Origin: Chloroflexota bacterium
GTDB lineage: Bacteria > Chloroflexota > Anaerolineae > Anaerolineales > Anaerolineaceae
NCBI GenBank assembly: GCA_023406965.1
Contig: JAEXTI010000065.1
Coordinates: 1-5,218 of the forward strand
Reading direction: 5' to 3'
Length of the DNA stretch: 5,218 nucleotides
A program made the translations under genes and the position numbers. Positions 1 to 5,218 of this stretch are shown piece by piece. Positions within the stretch are counted from its first letter, which is position 1; each line of letters begins with the position of its first letter. The notes under the pieces were generated by a model. The model worked only from the letters and a program-made list of their open reading frames with translations, was not told the origin of the DNA and searched no databases.

Positions 1-1469
1 GTGGCAGTGATCGTAAAATCGGGCTCCGCAAAGGGCGCAATAGCATACGAGTAATTCACTGTCGCGCCGCTCGTCGCGATGTAATCCACCGTAGTCTGGG
101 TGGAATTTACCGATACCTGTAAGTGACCCGGGCTGGGCAGCGCCTGGATGGTGTACCCGTTGCCAGTGGCATAAATATTAAATCCGCTCCCCGAGAATCC
201 AGCGGCGGGAAGCGCTTGATACACCACACCGTCCCGAGATTCGTAACCGTATTGGTGGTCGTGGCCATGAAAGAAGGCACTTACGTGGTTGTTCACAAAT
301 ATCTGGTGCACCGGCTCGCTACCCCATCCGGTCCGTTGGCTTTCCCATTCGTAGGTCGTGCCCGCCTCGTTGTACCCGCCCCATTCAACCAGGTGCGCCG
401 GGTTGGCCCCGCCGCGGACATAATCGTCCGATCCGCCGGTCATGTGATGGGCAAAGATAAACTTGTACCGCGCATCGCTTCCTTCGAGGGTTGTCCGCAG
501 CCAGTTGAACTGAGCCTGGCCCAACGTCCAATCCCAACGGTTACCAGAACCTTCGTTTTCCTCACCGCCGCCCGTGGTACCGATGAACGGCTTGGTGGTG
601 GTGAACCAATAGGGATCGATGACTACAAAGAGTGCATCGCCCCAGGTCCAGGCGTAATAATCCTCGCGCAGTTGGTCGCCATCCAATTCCGGCACGGTTT
701 CCGTGTCGCCTGTGTAAAAACCGTCTGGCGCCGGGTTGACGTAGTACTTCTTCTGCGCATTGGTCGAAAGCACCGGCGGACTGCCTGTATCGTCGAGATG
801 CCAGCCCTCTTGTTGTTCGTGGTTGCCTGCAGCAAGGAAGATTGGCGTAGAATGGCCCACAAGATCAAAGAATTGGCGTTGATACAGGTAGGTCGCATCC
901 GCCCCGCTGGCTGTTGTGACCGAATCCATGGCAAAGGTATCGCCCAGGTCAATTTCAAAATCTGGCGCCGCAGCGGCGATATTGGTCATGGTCTGCGTCC
1001 AGGTGGCGGCGTTGCCCAGCATGATATTGACATGCGAATCGGAAGTGATGGTGAAGGAAAACTCGCTTCCTGTGGCTCGCTGCGTCCAGAAAGAATGCTC
1101 GGAGCGGTTCACCCAGTCATCCGCTGGATCGCCCGGGGCGTGGTACTGCATCCGGTAGTAATACCGGGTATTCGCAGTCAGCCCAGACAAGACTACCTCA
1201 CTGGGCTGTCCTCCCGTAGCAGTCACATTACCCGTTTGAGCAGTATACGTCCCGGGCGCAATGCCATATTGATAGTGATATTCGATCGTTGTATCGGGAA
1301 CAATGTTGATGGTGACCGAACTGGAGGTGGGACGCCCCAGAAGCTCTGTGCCGCTAAAGGTGATCACATCAGCGGCCTGAACATCTGTTGTGGGCATCCC
1401 AAGCGCGCTCAACAGCACACTCAGGATGATAAAGAACGAAATCAAGCGAGCCTTAAATGGGTGGTGCAT
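1..1469 (-). CDS. Secreted purple-acid-phosphatase-like metallophosphoesterase (3' end beyond window)
   Basis: Translating the minus strand from the ATG at 1467-1469 gives 489 residues with no stop before base 1, so the C-terminus lies outside the window. Residues 1-32 look like a Sec signal peptide. Residues about 35-132 resemble the fibronectin-III-like N-terminal domain of purple acid phosphatases (LTANTRYYYRMQY at 97-109). Residues about 136-478 form a calcineurin-like phosphoesterase with every metal-site motif visible: DSH (D144, H146), GD (G176-D177), GNHE (215-218), AHH (340-342) and GHDH (402-405). By family knowledge it hydrolyses phosphate esters or diesters at a two-metal centre; the substrate cannot be read from sequence. 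The start is supported by GGAGGG just upstream and by an in-frame TAG at 1506-1508, which limits any extension; in-frame TTGs at 1488-1490 and 1494-1496 lack comparable support. It lies 153 nt downstream of a paralogous gene. The frame is intact, with no frameshift or missing ligand. Confidence 0.93.
   Translation of the reverse strand, partial: MHHPFKARLISFFIILSVLLSALGMPTTDVQAADVITFSGTELLGRPTSSSVTINIVPDTTIEYHYQYGIAPGTYTAQTGNVTATGGQPSEVVLSGLTANTRYYYRMQYHAPGDPADDWVNRSEHSFWTQRATGSEFSFTITSDSHVNIMLGNAATWTQTMTNIAAAAPDFEIDLGDTFAMDSVTTASGADATYLYQRQFFDLVGHSTPIFLAAGNHEQQEGWHLDDTGSPPVLSTNAQKKYYVNPAPDGFYTGDTETVPELDGDQLREDYYAWTWGDALFVVIDPYWFTTTKPFIGTTGGGEENEGSGNRWDWTLGQAQFNWLRTTLEGSDARYKFIFAHHMTGGSDDYVRGGANPAHLVEWGGYNEAGTTYEWESQRTGWGSEPVHQIFVNNHVSAFFHGHDHQYGYESRDGVVYQALPAAGFSGSGFNIYATGNGYTIQALPSPGHLQVSVNSTQTTVDYIATSGATVNYSYAIAPFAEPDFTITA
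497..536 (-). repeat. Conserved segment shared by the two paralogues (copy in the downstream gene)
   Basis: This 40-nt stretch matches 4916-4955 with three mismatches, in direct orientation and 4419 nt apart. It encodes the GWD/WDW-TLGQ-QFNWL strip of the phosphoesterase domain. It is the most similar DNA block I found between the two genes. It reflects paralogy rather than a mobile repeat, though it could support recombination between the genes. Confidence 0.75.
1374..1469 (-). other. Signal peptide of the downstream phosphoesterase
   Basis: The first 32 codons encode a short basic N-region (K6, R8) and a hydrophobic core from about L9 to L23. A more polar stretch then ends in V30-Q31-A32 before A33-D34, which fits an A-x-A-like signal peptidase I site between 32 and 33. 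No cysteine is present at the predicted cleavage site, so a lipoprotein signal is unlikely. This predicts export by the Sec route. The exact cleavage position is my reading by eye. Confidence 0.8.
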
Positions 1470-1472
1470 GTT

Positions 1473-1478
1473 CCCTCC
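1473..1478 (-). promoter_or_regulatory. Ribosome binding site GGAGGG of the downstream phosphoesterase
   Basis: The minus strand reads GGAGGG followed by AAC and the ATG at 1467-1469. This is a strong Shine-Dalgarno match at slightly short spacing (3-4 nt). It decides the start over the in-frame TTG codons at 1488-1490 and 1494-1496. I see no convincing -35/-10 promoter pair in the intergenic gap, so whether this gene has its own promoter or is read from the upstream gene is open. Confidence 0.8.
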
Positions 1479-1488
1479 GTGCAGGATC

Positions 1489-1503
1489 AAAAGCAATGCT
1501 TTT
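1489..1503. promoter_or_regulatory. 15-bp perfect palindrome upstream of the ribosome binding site (possible operator)
   Basis: The plus strand reads AAAAGCA-A-TGCTTTT, two perfect 7-nt inverted arms around one central base. It ends 10 nt before the GGAGGG ribosome binding site of the downstream gene. A one-base loop is too tight for an ideal RNA hairpin, so if it is functional a dimeric DNA-binding protein site is more plausible. No regulator is visible in the window, and a chance palindrome of this size cannot be excluded. Confidence 0.3.
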
Positions 1504-1530
1504 CGCTAACCGGCCATTTTTCGGAGAACG

Positions 1531-1544
1531 GGCGTTTGGACGCC
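1531..1544. other. Small hairpin in the intergenic gap
   Basis: GGCGT and ACGCC form a perfect 5-bp stem with the 4-nt loop TTGG. It lies between the large stem-loop and the 15-bp palindrome. It has no adjoining T-run on either strand and is weak on its own. It is listed only to complete the description of the gap. Confidence 0.25.
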
Positions 1545-1559
1545 ACAACGCAACATGGC

Positions 1560-1608
1560 GGCAGGCCCGGCTAGAAAGGTTCCCCGTGTCTCTCTAGCCC
1601 GGCCTGCC
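1560..1608 (-). terminator. Large stem-loop after the upstream phosphoesterase gene (putative terminator or 3'-end structure)
   Basis: The arm GGCAGGCCCGGCTAGA (1560-1575) pairs with TCTAGCCCGGCCTGCC (1593-1608). This gives a 16-position stem with a single C-C mismatch (1568/1600) and a 17-nt loop. It begins 14 nt after the TAA at 1623-1625, where a transcription terminator is expected. There is no T-run after the stem on the minus strand, so it is not a textbook intrinsic terminator. It could instead stabilise the mRNA 3' end or attenuate read-through into the downstream gene. The structure is nearly symmetrical, so the strand assignment rests on the gene context. Confidence 0.55.
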
Positions 1609-1622
1609 ACGTCTATCATCCG

Positions 1623-4600
1623 TTAGTAACCAACAACCCAGGTGTGGTTCGCGCTTACCTGAACCCAATACCCATATCCGGGAACCAGTTCCAGTAGATC
1701 GTTTCCGATCGGAGCCGTGCGATCGTATTTCTTCCACACGTCGCTATCGGCTGCATGATAGGCATAGACCAGGCTGAAATCGGTCCCCACGCCGTGATCG
1801 CTGAACGCGCCAGGTAGTGCCAGGGGATCCGCGCTGGGGTAACCAACCATGTTCCACCCCGTGTATAAGGGGATATCCGTCGTTGTTGGGACGGTGCCAG
1901 ACACCACCAGCGTATCCGCTGCCGTCATTCGGATCCAGAAAGCGCTGGTCTCATCCAGTTCGGTCAGCGTGTCGCCATAACCTACATTGGGCGCGTATTT
2001 CAGCCAATTGCTTGCCTGAGCGTCCCAGGCATAAACCAGGTCGTAGTTCCCCGCAAGGCTGTTGAGAACCGTGGCAATGGCTGGGTCGGTCGGCATCAGG
2101 TTGAAGGAGACCAGGTTCCAGCCCGCCACCAGCGAGATTTCCATACTGCCCGGAGTGATGTGGACGGTGGCTGTGTCGGTCACGGCGTTGCCGTCTTCGT
2201 CACTGACTCGCAACCCAATGGTGAAATCGCCGGCCGCGTTCCAAACATGGCTCAGGGTCATCCCCGTGCCGTCATCGTAAGCCCCGTCATTATCCAGATC
2301 CCAGGCGAACGTGCAGGTATCCACTGCGGCGCAGGTTGCCGCCCCACTCAAAGAGACCGCCAGACCGGTAGAACCCGAGTACGGCCCTCCGGCGTCCACA
2401 TTGCCCGGCAGCACGTCCTGAATGGTAACGGTGAAGGAGGTGAGACCCTCGCCGCCTTGCAAGTCGGTCACTTTCAAGCCAACCGTCACGCTGCCGTTAT
2501 CATTCCAGGTGCGGTTAGGAGTTTGTCCCGAAGCGTCGTAGCCGCCATCGTTATTCCAATCCCACTGGTAGGTAGAGCTGTCGGAGCCCCAATCGTTTGC
2601 CGAACCAGAGAAACCAATCGAAGCGCCTTCGTCGCCTGAATACGGCCCGCCCGCAACTGCCTCCGGTGGGTGAATATCCAGGCGGACGTTGGTCCCGCCG
2701 ACCCAGGCATGTGTGGCAACGACCCGCCCATTAATGCGGAAGGTAATGGTGTCACCGCTAACGCCGCCATCCTTGGCCGGTGTAGCAGTCGAGTCGCCGG
2801 GAACATCCATCGAGAAGTTCAGCGGCGTGGCGTCATTAATCGCAGCGTTCGCCACCGGGTCTGCCACCCCCGGCACATAGGCATAGATGAGTTGTCCAGG
2901 TGTGGGCGGGTTGGTAAGAATGTGGATCTCCCCATAGAAACTGGATGGCAACACGGGGGGCAAACTGTTGCTGACGTTGATAGTTACGGTTGCCGTGTTG
3001 CTGTTCAGGACGCCATCGTTGGCTTGATAGGTGAAGGTATCGTCGCCCGTAAAGCTCGTTTCCGGCGTGTACGTGAAGGAGCCGTTGGTGTTAAGGATCA
3101 ACGTGCCGTGTTGCGGGTCGCTGACCTTGACAGCGGTCAGTGGATCCAGGTTTGCATCCGTGTCGTTTGCCAGCACGCCCGGTGCAGCCACGATTAAGGC
3201 GGCGTTGATATTGGTGCTGTAGCTATCGTTCACTGCCACCGGAGACACATTGTCTGCCGAAAAAGTGGCGGCAATGGCATGATTGGCGGTGACGTTCGTG
3301 AAAGTGTAGCTGGTCACTGCGCCTACCGAGGCGCCGTCCACCAGAACATCTGCCACGTGGTAGCTTGCTGACGGGGTGATAGTGAAGCTTTGGTTATTCC
3401 CCTGGATAACCGTTACGCTTCCCGAGGGAGAAATGCTTCCATTAGCTCCCGCCGAGGCCGTAATGGTGTAAGTTGGCAAAGCGCTGTAATTCACCGTGAC
3501 CGTGTGATCATTGGAAGGCATCGTCAAGGTATTTGTGGCTGCTGTGCTGCTGTCATTGGTCGTACCCGTCCACCCGCTGATCTGCCATCCCGCGACAGGC
3601 GTTGCTCCACTCAGGGAGATAGCCTGGCCCGCCTCGTACTCTCCGAGAGCCGCACAACCTGGCGATTGCCCCGGAACTGCAGTTGGATTGCTGCCCTGGC
3701 CTGTGTGGCTCAAGGTCAGTGTGTAACACACTGGGGTAACATCAGACGGGTTGAGGGGAACGGCGGCGATCGCCCAGTAGGCCGAGGAAGACGCCGTCCA
3801 GCTCATGGTGACCGAACTACCCGAAGCCTGCTCCATGCTGCTCGCGCCGCGCGTGTTGGAAGAGAAATTGCTCCACAATTGAGTCTGGCTGGCGCCAGGC
3901 GTCACGGTTTGTCCAGAGTCACTTCCTCCCATGAACAGCGTATCGAAGACAAGTTCGTCTCCTTCCAGACCAGAGAGAGTCACCGTGGGCGCAGTGCCCT
4001 GAGAGGTAGACCCCGCGCCGCCCGGCGTTCCGAGAGGCGCAACCTGGTCCACGCCCGAGAAGTTGGCTGCACCCACCACGATTCCATTACTGACCTCCCC
4101 CGAGAAGGTGACATTGACCGTGCCCGCAACTCCTACCGGCGGGTTGAGCAGACGGTAGATGGCGGCATAGCGCAACTGCGTCCCAGCTTGCTGGGTGATA
4201 ACCGGCTCCAGGCTGACTGCGCTGCCGCCGGAGGGGGTAAAGGTAACCGAGGAGATGGTGCGTCCCGTACTGCCACAATTCCAGGAGACGCCTACCAGCA
4301 TCATGCGCTCATTACCCGTGCCCGTGTTGACGCTAAGGCTGGCGCTGCTGGCGTTTGCTGCGGCGGTATTGTTATAGACTGGTCCGTCTTGCGTCACGCC
4401 CGTGCCCCCACTGCCCGCCGGAAGCATCGTATACGAATAGACCGGTGATGAAGCTCCCGAGCGGATGAAATCGACGGTGGCTTCTGTGGAGCTTACCGTC
4501 ACTTTGAGGTGACCGGGACCTTGTGTAGAATCCGCCCAGATCGTGTTACCCGAATTACCTCCCGTGGTATACGTACCAAACGAGCCGCTAAAACTGCCCG

Positions 4601-5218
4601 ATGGCACGGCCTGGTAAACCATGCCGTTGAGCCGCTCGTAAGCATATTGGTGGTCATGACCGTGGAAGAAAGCTGTTACGCTGTTGGCTTCCATCATCTG
4701 CCGGATCGGTTGGCTTCCCCATCCTGTGCGATTGGTCGCCCAGGTATAGGTGGTGCCGTCCGTGTTGTTTCCGCCCCATTCGACGAAATTGGCCGAATCG
4801 ACGCCACCGTGACCGTAATTCACCTGGTTGATCGGTGAAGACATGCCATTTCCGCCCACAATTTGGTGGGAGAACACAAACTTATAGCTGGCGGTGCTGT
4901 TTTGGAGGGTGGTTTGCAGCCAGTTGAACTGCTCCTGCCCCAACGTCCAATCCCAGCGATTGTCCGACCCGGTAGTATCCGTCTCACCGCCACCCACGGT
5001 GGTTGTGTAGGGCTTTGTCGTGGTAAACCAAAACGGATTAATCACGACAAAGAGAGCATCTCCCCACTCCCAGGCGTAGTAAGCCTGCTGCAGTTGGTCG
5101 CCGTTGAGATAGGGATTGGTCGCGGTGTCTCCGTTGTAGAATGAATCGGGCAGCGGGTTGAGCAAGAACTTCTTTTCGGCATTCTTCCCCAGGATTGGCA
5201 GGCTGTTTGCCTCAGGAG
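1623..5218 (-). CDS. Large secreted multidomain metallophosphoesterase with PKD/Ig-like tail (5' end beyond window)
   Basis: The frame is open from the right window edge to the TAA at 1623-1625, giving 1197 visible residues. The true start lies outside the window. A TTG at 5163-5165 is only an internal Leu codon, but residues here are numbered from it. Residues 1 to about 250 are the C-terminal half of a calcineurin-like phosphoesterase. They include the conserved His of FSHQ (H100) and GHDH (169-172) followed by QYAYERLNG. The tail contains, in order: an unnamed beta-rich module (258-473), two InlB-B-repeat-like modules (480-561, 565-637), a cadherin/Ig-like module (638-733), a PSSFYG module (740-834), two PKD domains (835-920, 921-1006) and two GWN(L/M)V modules (1007-1090, 1095-1180). 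It probably hydrolyses extracellular phosphate esters while attached to or held near the cell surface. No LPXTG motif or C-terminal membrane helix is present. DxH, GD, GNHE and a signal peptide should lie upstream of the window. Confidence 0.93.
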   Translation of the reverse strand, partial: PEANSLPILGKNAEKKFLLNPLPDSFYNGDTATNPYLNGDQLQQAYYAWEWGDALFVVINPFWFTTTKPYTTTVGGGETDTTGSDNRWDWTLGQEQFNWLQTTLQNSTASYKFVFSHQIVGGNGMSSPINQVNYGHGGVDSANFVEWGGNNTDGTTYTWATNRTGWGSQPIRQMMEANSVTAFFHGHDHQYAYERLNGMVYQAVPSGSFSGSFGTYTTGGNSGNTIWADSTQGPGHLKVTVSSTEATVDFIRSGASSPVYSYTMLPAGSGGTGVTQDGPVYNNTAAANASSASLSVNTGTGNERMMLVGVSWNCGSTGRTISSVTFTPSGGSAVSLEPVITQQAGTQLRYAAIYRLLNPPVGVAGTVNVTFSGEVSNGIVVGAANFSGVDQVAPLGTPGGAGSTSQGTAPTVTLSGLEGDELVFDTLFMGGSDSGQTVTPGASQTQLWSNFSSNTRGASSMEQASGSSVTMSWTASSSAYWAIAAVPLNPSDVTPVCYTLTLSHTGQGSNPTAVPGQSPGCAALGEYEAGQAISLSGATPVAGWQISGWTGTTNDSSTAATNTLTMPSNDHTVTVNYSALPTYTITASAGANGSISPSGSVTVIQGNNQSFTITPSASYHVADVLVDGASVGAVTSYTFTNVTANHAIAATFSADNVSPVAVNDSYSTNINAALIVAAPGVLANDTDANLDPLTAVKVSDPQHGTLILNTNGSFTYTPETSFTGDDTFTYQANDGVLNSNTATVTINVSNSLPPVLPSSFYGEIHILTNPPTPGQLIYAYVPGVADPVANAAINDATPLNFSMDVPGDSTATPAKDGGVSGDTITFRINGRVVATHAWVGGTNVRLDIHPPEAVAGGPYSGDEGASIGFSGSANDWGSDSSTYQWDWNNDGGYDASGQTPNRTWNDNGSVTVGLKVTDLQGGEGLTSFTVTIQDVLPGNVDAGGPYSGSTGLAVSLSGAATCAAVDTCTFAWDLDNDGAYDDGTGMTLSHVWNAAGDFTIGLRVSDEDGNAVTDTATVHITPGSMEISLVAGWNLVSFNLMPTDPAIATVLNSLAGNYDLVYAWDAQASNWLKYAPNVGYGDTLTELDETSAFWIRMTAADTLVVSGTVPTTTDIPLYTGWNMVGYPSADPLALPGAFSDHGVGTDFSLVYAYHAADSDVWKKYDRTAPIGNDLLELVPGYGYWVQVSANHTWVVGY
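1626..2147 (-). other. Duplicated GWN(L/M)V C-terminal module of the upstream gene
   Basis: Copy one (residues 1007-1090) reads SLVAGWNLVSF, then YDLVYAWDA, W-KY, LTELDETSAFWIRM and LVVSG. Copy two (1095-1180) reads PLYTGWNMVGYP, FSLVYAYHA, WKKYDR, LLELVPGYGYWVQV and TWVVGY just before the stop. The copies share the order GWN-V, LVYA, W-KY, L-EL, (F/Y)W(I/V) but have diverged considerably. Such paired modules end many large secreted Chloroflexota proteins, as I recall. A role in cell-surface retention or sorting is an inference. Confidence 0.7.
2148..3254 (-). other. Cadherin/Ig-like module, PSSFYG module and two PKD domains of the upstream gene
   Basis: Residues 638-733 match the bacterial cadherin-like Ig pattern (AVNDSYSTN, GVLANDTD, GTLILNTNGSFTYTP, DTFTYQANDG). 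Residues 740-834 contain PSSFYGEIHI, MDVPGD, GDTITFRINGR and GTNVRLDI. From memory this module is common in Chloroflexota secreted proteins. Residues 835-920 and 921-1006 are PKD domains, each beginning (D/V)AGGPYSG. Their loops DWNNDGGYD (869-877) and DLDNDGAYD (956-964) have acidic or Asn residues at spacing 1-3-5-9, like calcium-binding loops. Cys945 and Cys951 in the second PKD could form a disulfide. Together these modules form an elongated extracellular stalk. Confidence 0.75.
3255..3728 (-). other. Two InlB-B-repeat-like modules in the upstream gene
   Basis: Residues 480-561 (YTLTLSHTGQGS...GWQISGWTG...HTVTVNY) and 565-637 (TYTITASAGANGSISPSG...TNVTANHAIAATF) match the pattern of the divergent InlB B-repeat family of bacterial surface proteins. 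That pattern is a YTLT strand, a G-S/I-P segment, a hydrophobic middle and a final HTVTV/HAIAATF strand. The first copy carries Cys480 and Cys504, which could form a disulfide outside the cell. The role is probably a spacer or adhesion module. Confidence 0.7.
3747..4394 (-). other. Unnamed beta-rich module (residues 258-473) of the upstream gene
   Basis: This stretch of about 216 residues starts near DGPVYNNTAAANASSASL and ends in SAYWAIAAVPLNP. It contains LVGVSWN, ISSVTFTPSGG, YAAIYRLLNPP, GTVNVTFSG and NFSGVDQVAPLG, which looks like alternating beta strands of a jelly-roll-like sandwich. I have seen similar WAI-x-x-VPL-ended modules in bacterial secreted proteins, but I cannot assign a family name with confidence. 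It may bind carbohydrate or act as a spacer; neither is shown by the sequence. Confidence 0.55.
4416..5218 (-). other. C-terminal half of the calcineurin-like phosphoesterase domain in the upstream gene
   Basis: This segment aligns with residues about 226-478 of the downstream gene. The shared run includes YYAW-WGDALFVVI, WFTTTKP and NRWDWTLGQ. By hand count about two thirds of residues are identical over the first 108 or so, up to the His motif. H100 (4866-4868) and H170/H172 of GHDH (4650-4661) are the visible metal ligands by family analogy. The paralogue has AHH where this protein has SHQ. The paralogue places GNHE 20 residues before the KK of its aligned QKKYY segment, so GNHE of this gene should lie only a few codons beyond the window edge. 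Confidence 0.85.
4916..4955 (-). repeat. Conserved segment shared by the two paralogues (copy in the upstream gene)
   Basis: This is the partner of 497-536, with 37 of 40 bases identical by hand count. It encodes WDWTLGQEQFNWL in the upstream phosphoesterase. Recombination between the two copies would remove the long modular tail, the intergenic gap and the start of the downstream gene, fusing the two catalytic domains in frame (spacing 4419 is a multiple of 3). Confidence 0.75.

Noticed and set aside
623..958. Minus-strand open frame of 111 codons
   Set aside because: It overlaps the phosphoesterase in another frame across the GNHE and LDGDQL region, which is clearly coding in the main frame; the alternative translation is low-complexity and unrecognisable.
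123..1574. Plus-strand open frame of 483 codons starting with GTG
   Set aside because: The translation shows no recognisable domain, and the frame is the codon-aligned complement of a gene with a signal peptide and all metallophosphoesterase motifs. It is explained by codon avoidance on the other strand.
1560..1608. Inverted repeat as the end of an insertion sequence
   Set aside because: The two arms are only 17 nt apart and enclose no coding sequence, and no transposase or target-site duplication is visible. A hairpin after a stop codon explains it better.
1470..1622. A sigma-70-type promoter for the downstream gene
   Set aside because: I looked for TTGACA/TATAAT-like pairs at 16-18 nt spacing on the minus strand and found none that I would defend.
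1626..3728. DNA-level tandem repeat array in the modular tail
   Set aside because: The paired modules are similar only at the protein-pattern level; I see no long near-identical DNA repeats between them, so they are old duplications, not a recent array.
3390..4448. Plus-strand open frame of 352 codons, and similar frames at 2160-2639, 2670-3197, 4509-4838 and 4863-5144
   Set aside because: All are in the frame aligned with the codons of the minus-strand gene, have no recognisable domains and lie entirely inside it.
5163..5165. TTG as the start codon of the upstream gene
   Set aside because: The frame continues without a stop to the window edge, and the codons before it (..NAEKKFL) align with the paralogue's NAQKKYY. 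The codon is an internal Leu within the phosphoesterase domain.

Overview
The window holds two large protein-coding genes. Both are on the minus strand, in tandem, and both run off an edge of the window. They encode related secreted calcineurin-like metallophosphoesterases of the purple-acid-phosphatase-like type. I see no RNA genes, mobile elements or CRISPR arrays.

Layout in the direction of transcription (right to left). The upstream gene (5218 down to 1623) enters the window inside its phosphoesterase domain and continues through a long tail of beta-rich extracellular modules to a TAA stop. The tail comprises an unnamed beta-sandwich-like module, two InlB-B-repeat-like modules, a cadherin/Ig-like module, a PSSFYG-type module, two PKD domains, and two copies of a GWN(L/M)V-type C-terminal module. 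A 153-nt intergenic gap follows. It contains a strong 16-bp-arm stem-loop 14 nt after the stop, a small hairpin, a 15-bp palindrome and a GGAGGG ribosome binding site. The second gene starts at 1469 with a clear signal peptide and a PAP-type N-terminal domain. It has a complete set of metallophosphoesterase motifs and is still open at base 1.

Organism. Moderately GC-rich DNA and avoidance of TTA/CTA/TCA codons are compatible with many bacteria. The PSSFYG...GDTITF...GTNVRLDI module and the duplicated GWNLVSF...AFWI C-terminal module are, from memory, typical of large secreted proteins of Chloroflexota (Anaerolineae and relatives). I therefore infer a Chloroflexota-like bacterium with moderate confidence. 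A database search would be needed to confirm it.

Function. Both products are probably exported and would hydrolyse phosphate esters, diesters or nucleotides outside the cytoplasm, with the upstream product displayed on a long stalk. The catalytic domains are about two thirds identical over the best-aligned stretch, but their tails diverge abruptly straight after the catalytic domain. This suggests gene duplication followed by exchange of C-terminal modules. I found no sign of a new defence or mobile system. The points worth a second look are the duplication, the differences near the active site, the intergenic structures and the unnamed module.
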